Positions 22,570 to 34,600 of a DNA stretch of 64,000 nt are shown in pieces; positions within the stretch are counted from its first letter, which is position 1, and the number at the start of each line of letters is the position of its first letter. This stretch comes from Acridotheres tristis. Lineage: Eukaryota > Chordata > Aves > Passeriformes > Sturnidae. Under the pieces are notes generated by a model. It saw only the letters and a program-made list of their open reading frames with translations. It was not told where the DNA came from and ran no database searches. A program made the translations under genes and the position numbers. Location: assembly GCA_037013685.1 (NCBI GenBank), contig CM072919.1, positions 4,571,152 to 4,635,151 of the forward strand, in the 5' to 3' direction.

Positions 22570-22835
22570 GAGCAGCAGCTGCTCCTGGAGTCAGAGTGTC
22601 CGTGGCAGAATTCCCACTCGAGGTCTGTGCCTGGGGATTGTTCCCTGTGAGAGTGGGATGGATTTCCCATGAAAAGGCAGCTGTGGCTGTCCCTGGATCC
22701 CTGGCAGTGTGCCAGACCAGGCTGGACACGGCTTGGAGCACCTGGGACAGTGGGAGGTGTCCCTGCCATGGCAGGGGTGGCACTGGGTGGGCTTTAAGGT
22801 CCCACCAGCCCAAAACTTCCTGGAATTCTGTGACA
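22570..22835 (+). mobile_element. CR1 LINE 3' end
   Basis: Plus-oriented CR1 3' terminus: GGCTGTCCCTGGATCCCTGG, GGTGTCCCTGCCATGGCAGG and CTTTAAGGTCCCACCAGCCC, ending near AATTCTGTGA. Moderately diverged. Confidence 0.88.
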
Positions 22836-22929
22836 CAGCAACTTTGTGTTTGAGAAGAAAAGGGGCAAAGGTCCCTTAAACATCTCCAGGGTGTCTGTGC
22901 TGTGCAAGCACAGCTCCCTGCATGTCAGG

Positions 22930-23070
22930 ACAGGAGGAACCAGAGGATCCTTGAGGTTGGAAAAGCCCTCCAGGATCACCAGGTCCAACCTCTCCCTCAG
23001 GGCTGTGAGAACACACAACTCTGGGCACAAGTTCATCACCCAGAAAAAGCCCCACGAGTTCCATGTGAAC
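22930..23070 (-). mobile_element. CR1-like fragment
   Basis: GAGGTTGGAAAAGCCCTCC followed by AGGATCACCAGGTCCAACC is the reverse complement of a CR1 3' region. The right limit is uncertain. Confidence 0.6.
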
Positions 23071-23504
23071 ACTGTGAACCCTCTGGGTGTGTCTGGGCAT
23101 TGAGAACCCAGCCTGGGAGTGCCTTGTCCCTGTCCCTGTCCCCTCTGAGAACACCCAGTGCAAAGCCCAGCTCCAGGCTGGCTGTGCTGCAGGCCAAGGC
23201 ACAGACACGGTGACATTTCCTCTCCTGCTGGCTCTCGTGTTGCCATGGTGACCAGATGCACTCGCTCTTTTATCTGAAGTATCTATTAACCAAAGCTTCC
23301 TATTAATTTTCCCTCCATTGAATCCATTAGGAATTCACCAGAACACCACACAGGTTTTTAGGTCCCAAATCCACCTCAGAGCCCACTCCCCATTCCTGGC
23401 TGGGCTCAGAGACATCGTGGGGTAAAGTGCAGCTGATGGAAATGGTTTTCCCATTAATGAGAAATTTCTCAGTAATGAGAGAATAAAGAGCAGGAGGAGA
23501 AGTG

Positions 23505-23890
23505 TCACAGCAGCCTCTCCCCGTGGATCCCTGGATGTGGAATGTGCTGGAGCCTCAGGACCTCACCCCAACATTTTATAGACCAGGGCTCCAAGCCTGG
23601 TCCAGCCTGGCCTTGGACACTTCCAGGGATCCAGGGACAGGCACAGCTGCTCTGGGCAGCCTGTGCCAGCTCTGCCCACCCTGCCAGGGAACAATTCCAT
23701 CCCCATGTCCCATCCAGCCCTGCCATTCCCTGTATCCTGTCCCTCCATCTCTTGTCCCAAATCCCCCTCCAGCTCTCCTGGAGCCCCTTTAAGCCCTGGA
23801 GGGGGCTCTGAGCTCTCCCTGGAGCTTCTCGAGGTGAACACCCCCAGCTCTCCCAGGCTGTTCCAAAGTTGGAGCCTCTTCCCTGGACAG
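23505..23890 (-). mobile_element. CR1 LINE 3' fragment
   Basis: Minus-oriented CR1: TCCAGCCTGGCCTTGGACAC, GGGATCCAGGGACAGGCAC and CTCCCTGGAGCTTCTCGAGG in the order expected for the reverse complement. It is longer than the other copies of the region. Confidence 0.85.
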
Positions 23891-23928
23891 CTCCCACTTC
23901 CACTGAGACAACAGCTGGGAACAAAGGC

Positions 23929-24022
23929 TCTGTGCCACCCTCTGAGGGTGACAGGGACGTGTGGCTGCTCCCCTCTGATCTGTGCCACCCTCTGAGGGTG
24001 ACAGGGACGTGTGGCTGCTCTC
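23929..24022. repeat. 50-bp tandem duplication
   Basis: Two copies start at 23929 and 23979; TCTGTGCCACCCTCTGAGGG and GACAGGGACGTGTGGCTGCT are unchanged in both. A recent duplication. Confidence 0.9.
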
Positions 24023-24484
24023 AGGTTCTCCTGCTGAGCTCCAGCTGCTGCTGCTCCTCCCAGGAGCTGCCGGGATCCTCCCCGTGGCAGCAGCAGCTCA
24101 GGAACGTGGGTGAATCCTCAAATCTGGGGCAGGAACGAGGGGCTCAAACCCCCCACGTCCCTCCCCTCCAGACCACGGTCCCCCACGGGGTTGTGTAGGG
24201 TTTTTGAGATAGCACAGAAAAAACCCCAGCCAGAGTTCTGGGAATAAGAGGGGAGTTCAATCCCCAGGGGAGGAAGAACAGATAAAAAATGAGACGTTGT
24301 GACAGGGCTGCCAGGCTGTGTGGCAGGAGGGTTAATTTTTTGTGAAACTGCCATTTCATATTCCCTTTCAGACAAGCTGAATTACACGGTGCTGGCTGCT
24401 GCAGGAGGAGCATAATTTCCTTCACAGAAATAATGACAGGGTACTTAAAGAGCAAGTGAATGGATGGCTGAAGTACTGGGCAGA

Positions 24485-24640
24485 GACTTCAGAAATCCAG
24501 GCTGAGCCCTCACCTTTACAGGAGGCTCCTTTGGTGACCTTGGGCCAGTCATTTAATCTTCCCGTGTCTCAATTCCCTGCCAATAACACAGCAATAATAA
24601 CTGTTCTCTGTCTGCCTGCCTTATTTAGGCTTCAAACTCG
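24485..24640 (+). mobile_element. Ancient MIR-type SINE remnant
   Basis: GGTGACCTTGGGCCAGTCAT, TTAATCTTCCCGTGTCTCAA and AATAACACAGCAATAATAAC follow the MIR core (TGACCTTGGGCAAGTCACTT..., then the AATAATA stretch). Such copies predate the bird-mammal split, so a well-preserved one is unusual here. Confidence 0.6.
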
Positions 24641-25594
24641 GAATTTACAGCTTGTGTTTGCTCTGCTTTGAAGCCAAAGAGCTTCAGTCCATGCTGAGGT
24701 GTCTGGGACAACCACGATGTACAATGTGGAGAATAACAAAGGGCTGGGATGGATGGTTTGGAACATCCTCAGTGTGAAAGGCTCCAGAATTCTTAATCCA
24801 TTGCTCCCCATCTCTTCCCTCAAAAAGTGGAGAAGTTTGGAGCTGTGCTAAGAGTTCCAAATGCATCAAAATAATTTAGGAGCAGAGTCCGTACTGATTT
24901 ATTGAATCCCTGAGTTCCTTCTGAAGCAGAGGGGATAATTTAGAAACCTGCAGAAATGTATTTTGTGCTCAGTCAGGGCTGCACAGCTCTTCAGGTTGTT
25001 CAGTGTAAATTGAGGTTTGCAGGTTCCTGTGTACCCAGGTTTTATCCATCTCCAGCTTTCAGCAGCTTGTGTGATTTCCTGGAGCCAGGGAAGATGGGTC
25101 CCTGCTCCCAGAGCCAGTGAACACCAGATTGTCTCTATAGTTAAGCAATTTGCTGTACAAAGGGAACAATTCTAAAAATAGGGAGAAATGGCACCCTGAC
25201 ATGAGCAGGAAGGATGACCCAATCCCCACCTTGCTGCAGGGCCTTTGTCCTGTAAGTGCCTCCATCAGCAGGGCTCTGATGACATTATTTTCTGTGCTGA
25301 TGTGGGCCACGAGGCCGGGGGTACCTGGGAGGGAGGATTTTGCTCAGCGTGCAGAGGATGAACACTTCTGGGGGAACACTAAATCAAAGTTTCATTTACA
25401 TCAGACACCAGCCTGGCCATTGCAGCATTTAGGGTTGCACCGCTGCCCTCAGAATTTTGTGTGGATTTAATCTGTCAGTGGGGAAGGAAAAGACAGGGGA
25501 GAACGAGTCGTGGTGGTTTATGAAACCTGGATCTTTTCTTTCAGGCACCATAAAATGGCAGCGATTTGTACAGGTTTAAAACTCTCCTGGCAAC

Positions 25595-25758
25595 AGATTT
25601 GTGGCTGCCCCTGGATCCCTGGAAGTGTCCAAGGCCAGGCTGGACAGGGCTTGGAGCAGCCTGGGACAGGGGAAGGTGTCCCTGCCATGGCAGGGGTGGC
25701 ACTGGGAGAGCTTTAAGGTCCCTTCCAACCCAAACCATCCTGGGATTCCTAAAACACA
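25595..25758 (+). mobile_element. CR1 LINE 3' end
   Basis: GGCTGCCCCTGGATCCCTGG through GGTCCCTTCCAACCCAAACC and ATCCTGGGATTCC: a little-diverged CR1 3' terminus in plus orientation. An A-run of about 17 bases with (GGAAA)-type purines follows at 25811-25840. Confidence 0.88.
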
Positions 25759-26064
25759 TCTGCCATAGTACCAGTGACATGGGCAATGCTGAGCCTGGTA
25801 AGTTTTAAATTAAAAAAAAAAAAAAAAGGAAAGGAAAAAGAGAAAAGTGCTCAACAGCACAAACAACCCAGATTATTAAAGATATTTCAGTGCATTTACC
25901 ACTGGTCTCGGCAAGATTCAGGAGTTTCATTTTCACACTTAAATACCTTTGAGAATGGAGGCTCTGAGTGGTGTTGAAAATTTGTTCTTTTTATATTTTA
26001 AGGCCCTGTTGGAAGCAAAGGGCTCAACTCTCCAAACAAGCCCTGTCAGGCATGGAGGTCCCAG

Positions 26065-26325
26065 CAGTGCCCTGACCCTGCTCTGGTGTTTGGGGAGGAT
26101 TCCTTGGGTCCTGTGCTGCTTTCAGCTGGGGCAGAGTGGATTTCCTTCTCTTCTCAGTGGCTGCTCTGGGGCTGTGTTTGTGCTGAGCACAGGGCTGATA
26201 ATTCACGTTTTTGTTCTTGCCAAGGCCTTTCCTGCCCTCGTCCAGCCACGCTGGGGATGCTCAGGATACAAAAGGGGCCAAAGAAGGAACGGGGGGACAT
26301 TTGGACTGAGAATAAGCCACGACAG
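26065..26325 (+). mobile_element. Degraded endogenous retroviral (ERVL-type) LTR remnant
   Basis: GCTTTCAGCTGGGGCAGAG, GGATTTCCTTCTCTTCTCAG, GGGGCTGTGTTTGTGCTGAG and TTTTTGTTCTTGCCAAG follow, with many changes, the body of avian ERVL long terminal repeats. No internal retroviral gene is present; it is a solo fragment. Family assignment is from memory of the consensus and is only moderate. Confidence 0.45.
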
Positions 26326-26349
26326 GAGCTCCAGCACCCCAAAACACTT

Positions 26350-26465
26350 GCACACCCAGGCTGTGGCAGCCTGGGCTGTATGGCAGGCTATGATTTGTTG
26401 TCACCTTTACAAACACAACAACAAAATCACTAGTCTTCCACACAGAGCCAGGCCAGGAGAGCAGC
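26350..26465 (-). ncRNA. MIR7-3: miR-7 family microRNA precursor
   Basis: On the minus strand the mature 5p arm at 26440-26419 reads TGGAAGACTAGTGATTTTGT(TG), identical to the conserved miR-7 with seed GGAAGAC. The 3p arm at 26400-26379 is CAACAAATCATAGCCTGCCA(TA), differing from the usual miR-7 3p at a few bases. They are separated by an 18-base loop, and the flanks (GGCCTGGCT against AGCCCAGGC) extend the stem. In human, MIR7-3 lies between FEM1A and DPP9 on the FEM1A strand, exactly as here, so orthology is strong. miR-7 represses targets in neurons and in pituitary and pancreatic endocrine cells. Precursor ends are approximate. Confidence 0.95.
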
Positions 26466-26469
26466 ACTT

Positions 26470-29280
26470 CCTCCTCAGGGACGAGCCCCTGCACATCTTC
26501 TCCCAGCATCCTTCCTCAGCTCTTCTCATCCTGGAATCCTTGTTCCTGTGTCTCCTTCAGGGATGGATGCTGCCCTTTGCAGCGTTCCTCCTGAGACCAC
26601 ATCAAACCTCCCTATAATCATCTCTCCAATTTGTGCTGTTCCCATGAGTTTCTGCTCCATTTTCTCACTCCAGACACTCTACAGGGACATCAGGGCTCAG
26701 CAGGGGCTCCTCTTGCCTTACCCTGTGATAAACTTCTCCAGGAGTGCTCTGTCAACCTGTCTGTCTCCCAGTTGTGTTTGAGTCTGACTACAATAAGCAA
26801 ATGCAATCTATGCTGGGGAACGCTGGAGAAAAGGACTCTGCAAAGAGAAAGATAATGATAGTGCCGAGTTTCCTGGGATCCTGCTGAGAGGCTGACTTAA
26901 GCAAGGAAAACAAACCTCTTTTGCTGTTCCCCTTCTCTGGATTTGTTGATGAGCAATCTTTGGTTCAGGTCCAGCTTTTCTTTGGCTGCCCAGCTTTTCT
27001 CTGTTAATCCCTCACGTGGATGAGGTGTGGAAGGACACTGCTGGCTCACATCCATGGAAAGGATCTGACTATTCCTTGTCCAGTAGAGCTTTACTCACCT
27101 CAGCCACTGAAATCAGGCAGGGAACAGCCTCTTCCCATCTTCACCCAACTCTTATGGGCACTTTTGGAAGCAGGTGGGGGAAAAAAGGGAAAGAAATAAA
27201 ACCATTCCTCAGCAGCATTGGCTGCTCCTTCCATGAGAGGATGAAGAGTGTGCAGCAAAGGAGAGCGTTTGGCAGGGGCTGTGCCCTGTGGGAGCTCGTG
27301 GGGAGCAGACCCATCCCTCCCTCTCCCTTTTTTATAACATATGTGCTTCCTGTGCACACTTTATTCTAACTCCAGATGGGTGTTTCAGTCTGGGGATTTG
27401 TGCTGCTCCCAGATAAGAGCCCTTTGTGCTGGCCGAGGTAGCAGGAGTGTTTGTGATAGCTGGGGCTGATACCAGGACATGTCCAGGTGGTCTTATTTAA
27501 CAGGGAGCATTAGTGATACTGCCATTGTCCAGGAAATCAGATAACAACGGGTCCAGGTGTTACCCAACACCGTGTTTGTGTAAGGACAGAGCCAACTGAA
27601 CACTGGGGGATGTGTTCCTGTACAAAACTGCTCTCACCTCAAACCTCCCAGGTAAAATTTAACCAGGACTTGGAGTGGGATGATCCCTGTGAGTCCCTTA
27701 CAGCTCAGGATATTCTGTGATTCTAATCTGAATATCAAGTGGAACAGTAATGAGTATTCAGTGAAAACATCTGGGGAGTGAGACAATATTTAGAAACAGA
27801 AATTCAGGAGAATTCAGCCTTTGGCCCCAGATAACTCGAAGAGAGGATGAATTGTAAAGAAGAATTAATTTGGGAGAGAAAACAGTTTGGGAAGTGCTAG
27901 ACGACTGGAATTAAAGGTGACAAGGCCAGTTTTCAGTCCTTGTTCCGGGTCACGGCTCCACAAAGGGATTTACCACAAATCATTACTAGACAGGTCAAAA
28001 TCAACAGGAGGTGTGAGCAAGAGCTCCTCTCCTGGTTTCACACGCAGCCATTCCCTGCTCAGAGCCAGGTGCTCAGCAGGACACAGAAACTGCAGGCTCA
28101 GAGGCTGTGAGGGTGTGAGGTTTTTTGTCTCGACTGTCTCTCTATTTCTCCCCGTGATATTTGGCAGGAAGGGATCTGCCACTCCTGGTTTGTCCCAGAG
28201 ATTTCAGGGATGTGGCTCCTTGTGCTGATGGCAGCTGGACCTCGCCCCTCTCCTGGCACGGGGAGGCTCCTCGGTAATTGTTTCTATGGATGGGAGCTAA
28301 ACTTAGCTCCAGAGCAGGGGAAAAATCCTGTCTGCAGAGGGTGGGGACTCTTGGCCTCCAGCTATCTGTGAGCAGGCTCATCACAGAGAGATCCCCAGCT
28401 GCACTTCCAGGCTGTAAATTAAACAAACAGAATTTCCTCTACACCAGACCACAGGGAGGGCAGAGAGAACAATGTGGCCTTATTGCTGTTATTTCCTTTG
28501 GTTTCAATCTCTGTCCTGTGCCCCCCACCTCCTCCCCAGCCCCATGTCTCCCACTTTACCCGATTTGTCATTTATTACCGTGCTTTAAAGAGAGGCAGGG
28601 GGAAAAATGCTCAGTGCAAATTATATTTTGAGCTGTTGTGCTTTGCCCCTTTGGCAGATAATAAATCTCTCTGGCAATGCTCCTCTGTATAGGATTTGTC
28701 ATTAAATGCAATTAAACAAACCCTGCAGGTGTCCATGATCAGGCCTGCAGCAGCCCATTCACAACTGCAATGTTATTATCAGCCTGACAACAAAACACCA
28801 GATATTTCCTGAGCTCCTCTGATCGATGAGCTTGCCTGATTTGGAACTGGAGGGAGGAGAGAACCAGAGCGGTTCAAATGCTCTTTAAACTTATTGATGG
28901 AAAAGTCAAAAAGCTGCTCAGCAATCAGAGGGAAGGTGGAGAGAGAAAAGAGCCGAGGGACAGGAGAGCTAAAAGGGAAAAATGAGAGAGGAGTGTTAGG
29001 GAGTCAAAAGGCAGAAACAAGGTGAGTTATCACATGGTGCCCTTCCACCCAGCGAGTTGGGTAATGCACAGGACTGGAGTTCAAGAGGCAAGGAGGGTAT
29101 TTTAGGGATGATTTTATGGCAATTGACCTTTCAGTGTTGTCATGTGGCCTCCCTGCCCAGTCACAACAATTCCTCCCACCCTGGGACAGGACTTGACTGG
29201 CAGGTTATCCTGTTGTCCAGGGATGTCTGTCTGTCTCCACAAACTGTAGCCAGATGGTTGGATCAGAACCCAACTAATTT
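26470..29280. other. Non-coding sequence upstream of miR-7
   Basis: No supported gene. It may be intron of a miR-7 host transcript on the minus strand. A CR1 tail lies at 27660-27732. An A/T-rich block with several TAAT and ATTAAA words at 28655-28800 looks unlike its surroundings and could be conserved regulatory DNA. Confidence 0.35.
27660..27732 (+). mobile_element. CR1 LINE 3' tail
   Basis: GGAGTGGGATGATCCCTGTG, AGTCCCTTACAGCTCAGGAT and ATTCTGTGATTCTA form the end of a songbird CR1 subfamily in plus orientation. Confidence 0.8.
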
Positions 29281-29282
29281 CA

Positions 29283-29403
29283 AATCCCACCTGGAACAGT
29301 CAGTGGAATTGGACAGGGCTTGGAGCAGCCTGGGAGAGTGGAAGGTGTCCCCAGCCATGGCAGCTTTATGGTCCTTGCAGCCCAAACCATTTGGGATTCT
29401 CTC
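29283..29403 (+). mobile_element. CR1 LINE 3' end
   Basis: GACAGGGCTTGGAGCAGCCT, GTGTCCCCAGCCATGGCAG and CAGCCCAAACCATTTGGGAT: a shortened, diverged CR1 terminus, plus orientation. Confidence 0.78.
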
Positions 29404-29719
29404 TGAGTACAAATTCTTCCCTATCCTCATTCACACCAAAGCATGTCCTGGCACAGCTTTGGGAAGCTGCAGAGGTGCTGCTGACAGGACTTGTCCAAAG
29501 CAGATGCAACTACATTCACACCAGAATTGTTGTGTGCTCTGACAATCAGGAACAGGAAAAAATCTCCTGTGGTTTCTGTGAGCCATCCCAGGCAGCCTGT
29601 GGAGTGTGAAGGTCAGGGATTCACAGGGGACTGGCTGCTATCAAGTCCAGTGAGAGAGAAAAATTTGCCATCACCGCTGAAATTCTTCTGCCTGACTCGT
29701 TTGCACAGCTCAGCCCCTG

Positions 29720-29788
29720 GGTGCTCTGGGGATGAACCTCGGGGTGCTCTGAGGATGAACCTCGGGGTGCTCTGAGGATGAACCTCTG
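29720..29788. repeat. 23-bp tandem repeat (3 copies)
   Basis: GTGCTCTGAGGATGAACCTC-type units start at 29721, 29744 and 29767, the first with one change (GGGG for GAGG). Confidence 0.9.
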
Positions 29789-30587
29789 TCCCCTCCTGTT
29801 CTCACCCCAGGAATGCTGGTTCAGCCCAGCTGATTCTGGGGCACACATGGAATTGCAGTGACAAGGGACAAAGCCTACATTACTGTTCTAGTGTCACATA
29901 ATAAATTTTGGGATTGGATAAGGGGAGTCAATGGTATCAGCAGTGCCTGTGTAGAGTGTAAGGAGTGATTATTTATTGCTACAATAAAAAGCTTTTGCAG
30001 GGGTCTTTGACAAAGATTTTAAACCTCATCTGTAGGGTAAATACCCTGTTTGCTGCCATCCGAGGTCACACTGGGATTGTGACACAAGGAGCCAGGAATT
30101 CTGTGATTGAGCCATGGGTCTCAGAATGAAAATTTCCCTGGAGCCTGCACCTGGATCACTCTGCAGCACTGCTCTCTGGCCCTTGTAAAAATCCATGAAT
30201 AAAATTGATGAATAAGTGTATTTTGCATGGCCTCTCCTACAGACGGTGGGGACATGTGAGGTGACCCTGGGTCAGCACACCTGGGAGCCATGGATGTGAC
30301 AAACCTTTACTGGAACGGGCATTGCCCCACTCCAGTGCCTCCATCTCCCTCTGCTCCTGCCTGGACTCTGCTCTCGGCCCCCTCTGCCAGAACCCACAAA
30401 CGCTGCTGATTCCTGGCAGTGCTGGAGGTTTTGGGGGCTGAGGCTGCCCCAGGGAGCTGCTCTGTGCTGGGGCAGAGGGACAGAGCCAGCACGTCCAGGG
30501 CCAGCCCCGGTGAGCTGAGGCTGCTGCTGAGCATCCCCGGCACGGTGAGCTGGGGCTGCTGAGTCCTCAAGGACCCTGCGGAGCTGA

Positions 30588-30631
30588 GGATTTACACCAC
30601 GGGATTTACACCACGGGATTTACACCAGCGG
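30588..30631. repeat. 14-bp tandem repeat (3 copies)
   Basis: GATTTACACCACGG at 30589 and 30603, with a third, slightly altered copy at 30617. Confidence 0.9.
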
Positions 30632-30639
30632 GGCCGGGG

Positions 30640-33600
30640 GCTGGGCTGGTGGAAACCCCCCGGAGTTTTTCCATCAGTGCTGCGAGAGCGAGGAGGGAAC
30701 AGATCTAGGGTAGCATGGAAATGCACAACTGAGTGGATCGACTTCAACAAACCAACAAACACTTTTTTTTTTTCCCCGTTCTTTCCACTCTTCTTCCTCC
30801 CCACCTCCAGCAGTTCCTCTCTGCGCGCTGCTCATCTCCCTTTGTGCACCTCTTACCCGCACTCTCCTCTCTAAACAGGTGCAGTTGCCACTCAATAGAC
30901 TTTAATTACCACTTCAAGGGCTCTCACCGGGGTCTGCGGGAGGGTGGAGATGAATTTTCCCGAGGATTATGCGTGTGGCTGAGTTCTCTTCAGTCAGATG
31001 CTGATATTGCTGCCAGCCAGGATCCTTCGAGAGATCGGTTCTTCGGTTCTCTCTGTTCGTGTTAACAAAAAGGAAAACTGCTGCTGAAGGGAAAAAAAAA
31101 CAACCCAGCCATTACCTGGATTAATTAGCAGGACACAAATGGGTCTGGAGAAAAACATTACAGAAAATTTACAGCCCAGAAGTCTCAGCTGGGCTTCCAA
31201 ACTATTATTCCTTGCAAATCAGAAGTGGAGAGCTCAGCATCTCGGAAGATTTCTATGGGAGACTGGGCTCTAAAAATACAAGTTGTTTTTAACCATTTTA
31301 CCTTTTTTTTTTTGCTCTGTGCTCTTCCCATCACGGCTTATTGGAGAGGCGTGCTGTTAATGCATCCTGCTGGGACCCTGGGGATTCCTCCCAGGGAACG
31401 TGTGGGTTCATTCCCGGCTTCTGCACAGTTTGCCTGTGATGGAGGAATTATTCCCAGTGTTTAACTAGTAACATAACACTATTTTTATTATTAAGATCCT
31501 CTTCAAAAGGCAGTCCTGGAGGATGTAGAGCAGCTTCTGCCTGTCAGCTCTGTCTGGGATTGTTTGCCCAGGATGGGAGTGCACACTTGTGGGGATGCAC
31601 TCAGAAATTTGGATATGTGCTTCTCTGTGCTGATACATGCAGAGAGGAGCTGGGAATATAACAGGATCTTTTGGGACAAGGCAGATTTCCAAACATTTAA
31701 AAATAATTTCTTTCACTCAACATTAACATTTCTATTTGTTTTCATAAAATGAAATGTAGAAAGGAGATTTTTAGAGCAAATTAAGCAACATTTTGTTCTG
31801 CTGCAATTAAGTTTGTTTTCCTAAACAAGAATTCCAGCAAACTGGGGAAATACTGCAGCCAAATGTGCTTTTGCAGATGTGTTTTCCATGAAACATTTTG
31901 CCTAGCTCCAAAACAGCTGGGTATGTGCAACATCTGAGCTTCTGCTTGGCTTCTGTCCTGGTCTGGTGCCGGCAGCAGAGTCCATGTGGGCTCTGCTCTC
32001 CCAGTCTGGGGTAGCTGGGGCTGAGCTCATCCCCCTGAGCCAGCCACTGCTCCTGGGGCAGGCTCCAGGCTCCTCTCACCTCTCAGGCATTATCCCAAGC
32101 AATGAGACTCTGGCTGAGGTTCCCACCTGCAGCCCTGTCCTGCACCCCTCGTGTCCCTCCAGCTCCGTCTGTCCCTGTGCTCCCATCTCTGGGATTGTGC
32201 TCAATCTTTGTGCACCTGCAGCACAGAGACAGGAGAGAGGAAGAGAGGAGGCAGGAAGGAAGGCAGGAAGGAAGGCAGGAAGGGTGGATCTGGTGGAATG
32301 GTTCGTGGTTGAACTCAATTTCTCTGTGCAATACTCTGGAGAAAGAGCAGAGTGACCAGAGCACACGTGAGCCCCGAGGCATCGCTCAGTCCCTGGGAAT
32401 GTTCTGTTCCTCATCCCTCAGGCTCAGGATGGAGCTGTGCCCTGAGAAGTCAGGGGGTAGAAGACACAGGGCCTGAGATGGAAAAAGGAAGAGTCACAGG
32501 TTCCCACTCACATTTCTCAGGTTCTCTCCTTCTCATGTAACTCATTCTTTCAGCTTCTATGATTTAAAATTCTTCTGCCTTCATCACCTCTTCCTCCCAC
32601 CCTTCCTTTCTTTGGGCATTTTGATTTCCAGGCCCATCTATCACGTTTTCCTGCCATTTCTGCAGGACTGGGATGAACATTGATCACAGCCATCTCAAGC
32701 CCATCTCTCCTTTTTCCCAAAGAGCCGATGAAAATGTCACCCATGAGATAATCATCATGTTGCTTACATCCCTTAATTGCTCTCAAAGTACACGTCGAGG
32801 CTTCAGAGCCTCTTTGAAAGGCAGGTTCTGGCCTTTGGCACATTATTGACAGGCTGTTGATAGGCCCCTTTGTTGAGAAGCAATTTTGTCCTTTTTCCTG
32901 TACAATTTTTTGGCTTTTCTAAAGACAGCCCTTTCAGAGAGAGTAGATTTTTAAAATAGAGCTGAGCTTAGAATGAACAGACATCAGAGTTATTCCCGAG
33001 GAGCAGTGGCACACGTGGGAGAGGAGAGCTACCAGCACACACTTCGTGCAGGACTCTGAACAGGAAATCAAACTGGGATGACAAATGGCTTCATCCTTGT
33101 TGCTTTTTAGTCCTTCCCCCTCTCAGACCTGATAATTAGATGTTTATTTGCAGTGTATTACTAAAGGATTGGATGTCTTGTGTGTTCTAGTGGATTGTTC
33201 CATGGTAAACAGGAGAAAGTCGACACTTCAGCTGTGCAGTGACTCATTTCTATCTATTAAAGATAATTCTTAGGGGTTTTTAATACCTGCTGATAAAAGT
33301 GGACTGAGATTTCCTCATCACAATCGCCCCTCCTGGTCTCCAAAGCTCTGCAGGTGTGGGGCAGGGCCAGAGCAGAAGCAGGCACTCAGACAGAGCCTCC
33401 AGCAGCAGTGAGGAGCCTGTGGCTCGTGCCTGAGTGATTCCCACCTCAGCTGCTGACTCCCAGGGACACACAGCCTTTAAAGTCACCCCTTTAACAAAGA
33501 TTTATTTTAATGTGCCCCTGATGTGAGCCAGGGCCCCTCTGGGGCAGATGCTGGGGTCCCTCTCTAGGTAACCCCAGCACAGCCTCTGGCACAGCCCAGC

Positions 33601-34600
33601 TCCACGCTCCAACACAACCCTGAGCAAAATCCCCAGGCTCTTTGCAACTCAACCCCAACCCTGAGAGAAATTAAATTCTTTCCTTTCTGAAACAATGTCC
33701 CTTGGAATGATTTTGCCCTTAATGAGCCCCGACTGGCTGCTGTGTTCTGGAGCCACTGGTGTGCATGTTAACGAGGAGCTCTCTCCGTGTGGAAGTGTGG
33801 AGATGGCTGGTCCTGTAATGGGAATCTGTTCAGCATCCTAAGTCCCACATTAGGCTGTGCCTGTAGGAACCCTGGGATGTTCCACAGAGACTGCCTGGAG
33901 GTAATCATCTCTCCCAGTCTCCTGGCTGTCCCTAACCAGTGCTCAGCTTGCAGCTATTCCAGGAATCGCTGCAGACATGAAAAAGTTTAGCCCCTAATGC
34001 ATTCACCAGCAACAAGGTGGGGAAAGAACCCATTGATTCAGGATGAAAAGGGAAAAGGCAAAGGGCTGTGGTACCCAGAAAAACCTCCATCTCACTGGGA
34101 TTTGGGTCTTGAACCCAGGGAGGGACTGGGAGCCCTGGAATTTCTCTGAGTTTTCTCTGAGTGGGTTCAAATCATGAGTGATACTCAAAAAACCACCACC
34201 TGCCTCAAATTTATCTTTGAGTCCTGTTTGATTCAAATGATGCACCCCACTATTTCCCATCCCAGAAACCAATTTCATACATCACATCCACTTAAGTAAA
34301 CATTGTACAACAGGTATAGATACACACACACATTCAGATTTGTGTGTTACATGGAATGAGTCCATTCTTTAACAAGTCCAGAAAAGGAGTTCTTCCAAAC
34401 CCATTCCCTCATTGACAGACCAGCAGAAAGATATAATACTTCTCTTCTAGAAAAATATAGGAGCTCATTTATTTTTGAAAGTTGTGAACTCATTAGCTGG
34501 CAATTAATGTTCCACCCACCCCTGCAGTCCCTCGTGAGGTCACATAAAACCTGCCCAGAGCTCCAAGCCCACCTTCATCAGCACAGGGTGAGAACTGCTG
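30640..34600. other. Non-coding sequence, no gene seen
   Basis: Unique sequence with a purine microsatellite (AGGAAGGC-type) at 32242-32287. A block at 30880-31060 (ACTTTAATTACCACTTC, GATGCTGATATTGCTGCC) is repeat-free and could be regulatory, but nothing specific can be said. No open frame resembles a protein. Confidence 0.35.
32242..32287. repeat. Purine-rich microsatellite
   Basis: Repeats of AGGAAGGC with GAGAGGAAG before it. The open frames it creates (Arg/Lys/Gly-rich) are artefacts. Confidence 0.8.

Noticed and set aside
23929..24022. CRISPR-like or regulatory array
   Set aside because: Only two adjacent copies of a 50-bp unit without spacers; a simple tandem duplication.
25949..26617. 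222-codon plus-strand frame across the miR-7 locus
   Set aside because: Covers an LTR remnant and the antisense of the hairpin; no conserved protein features.
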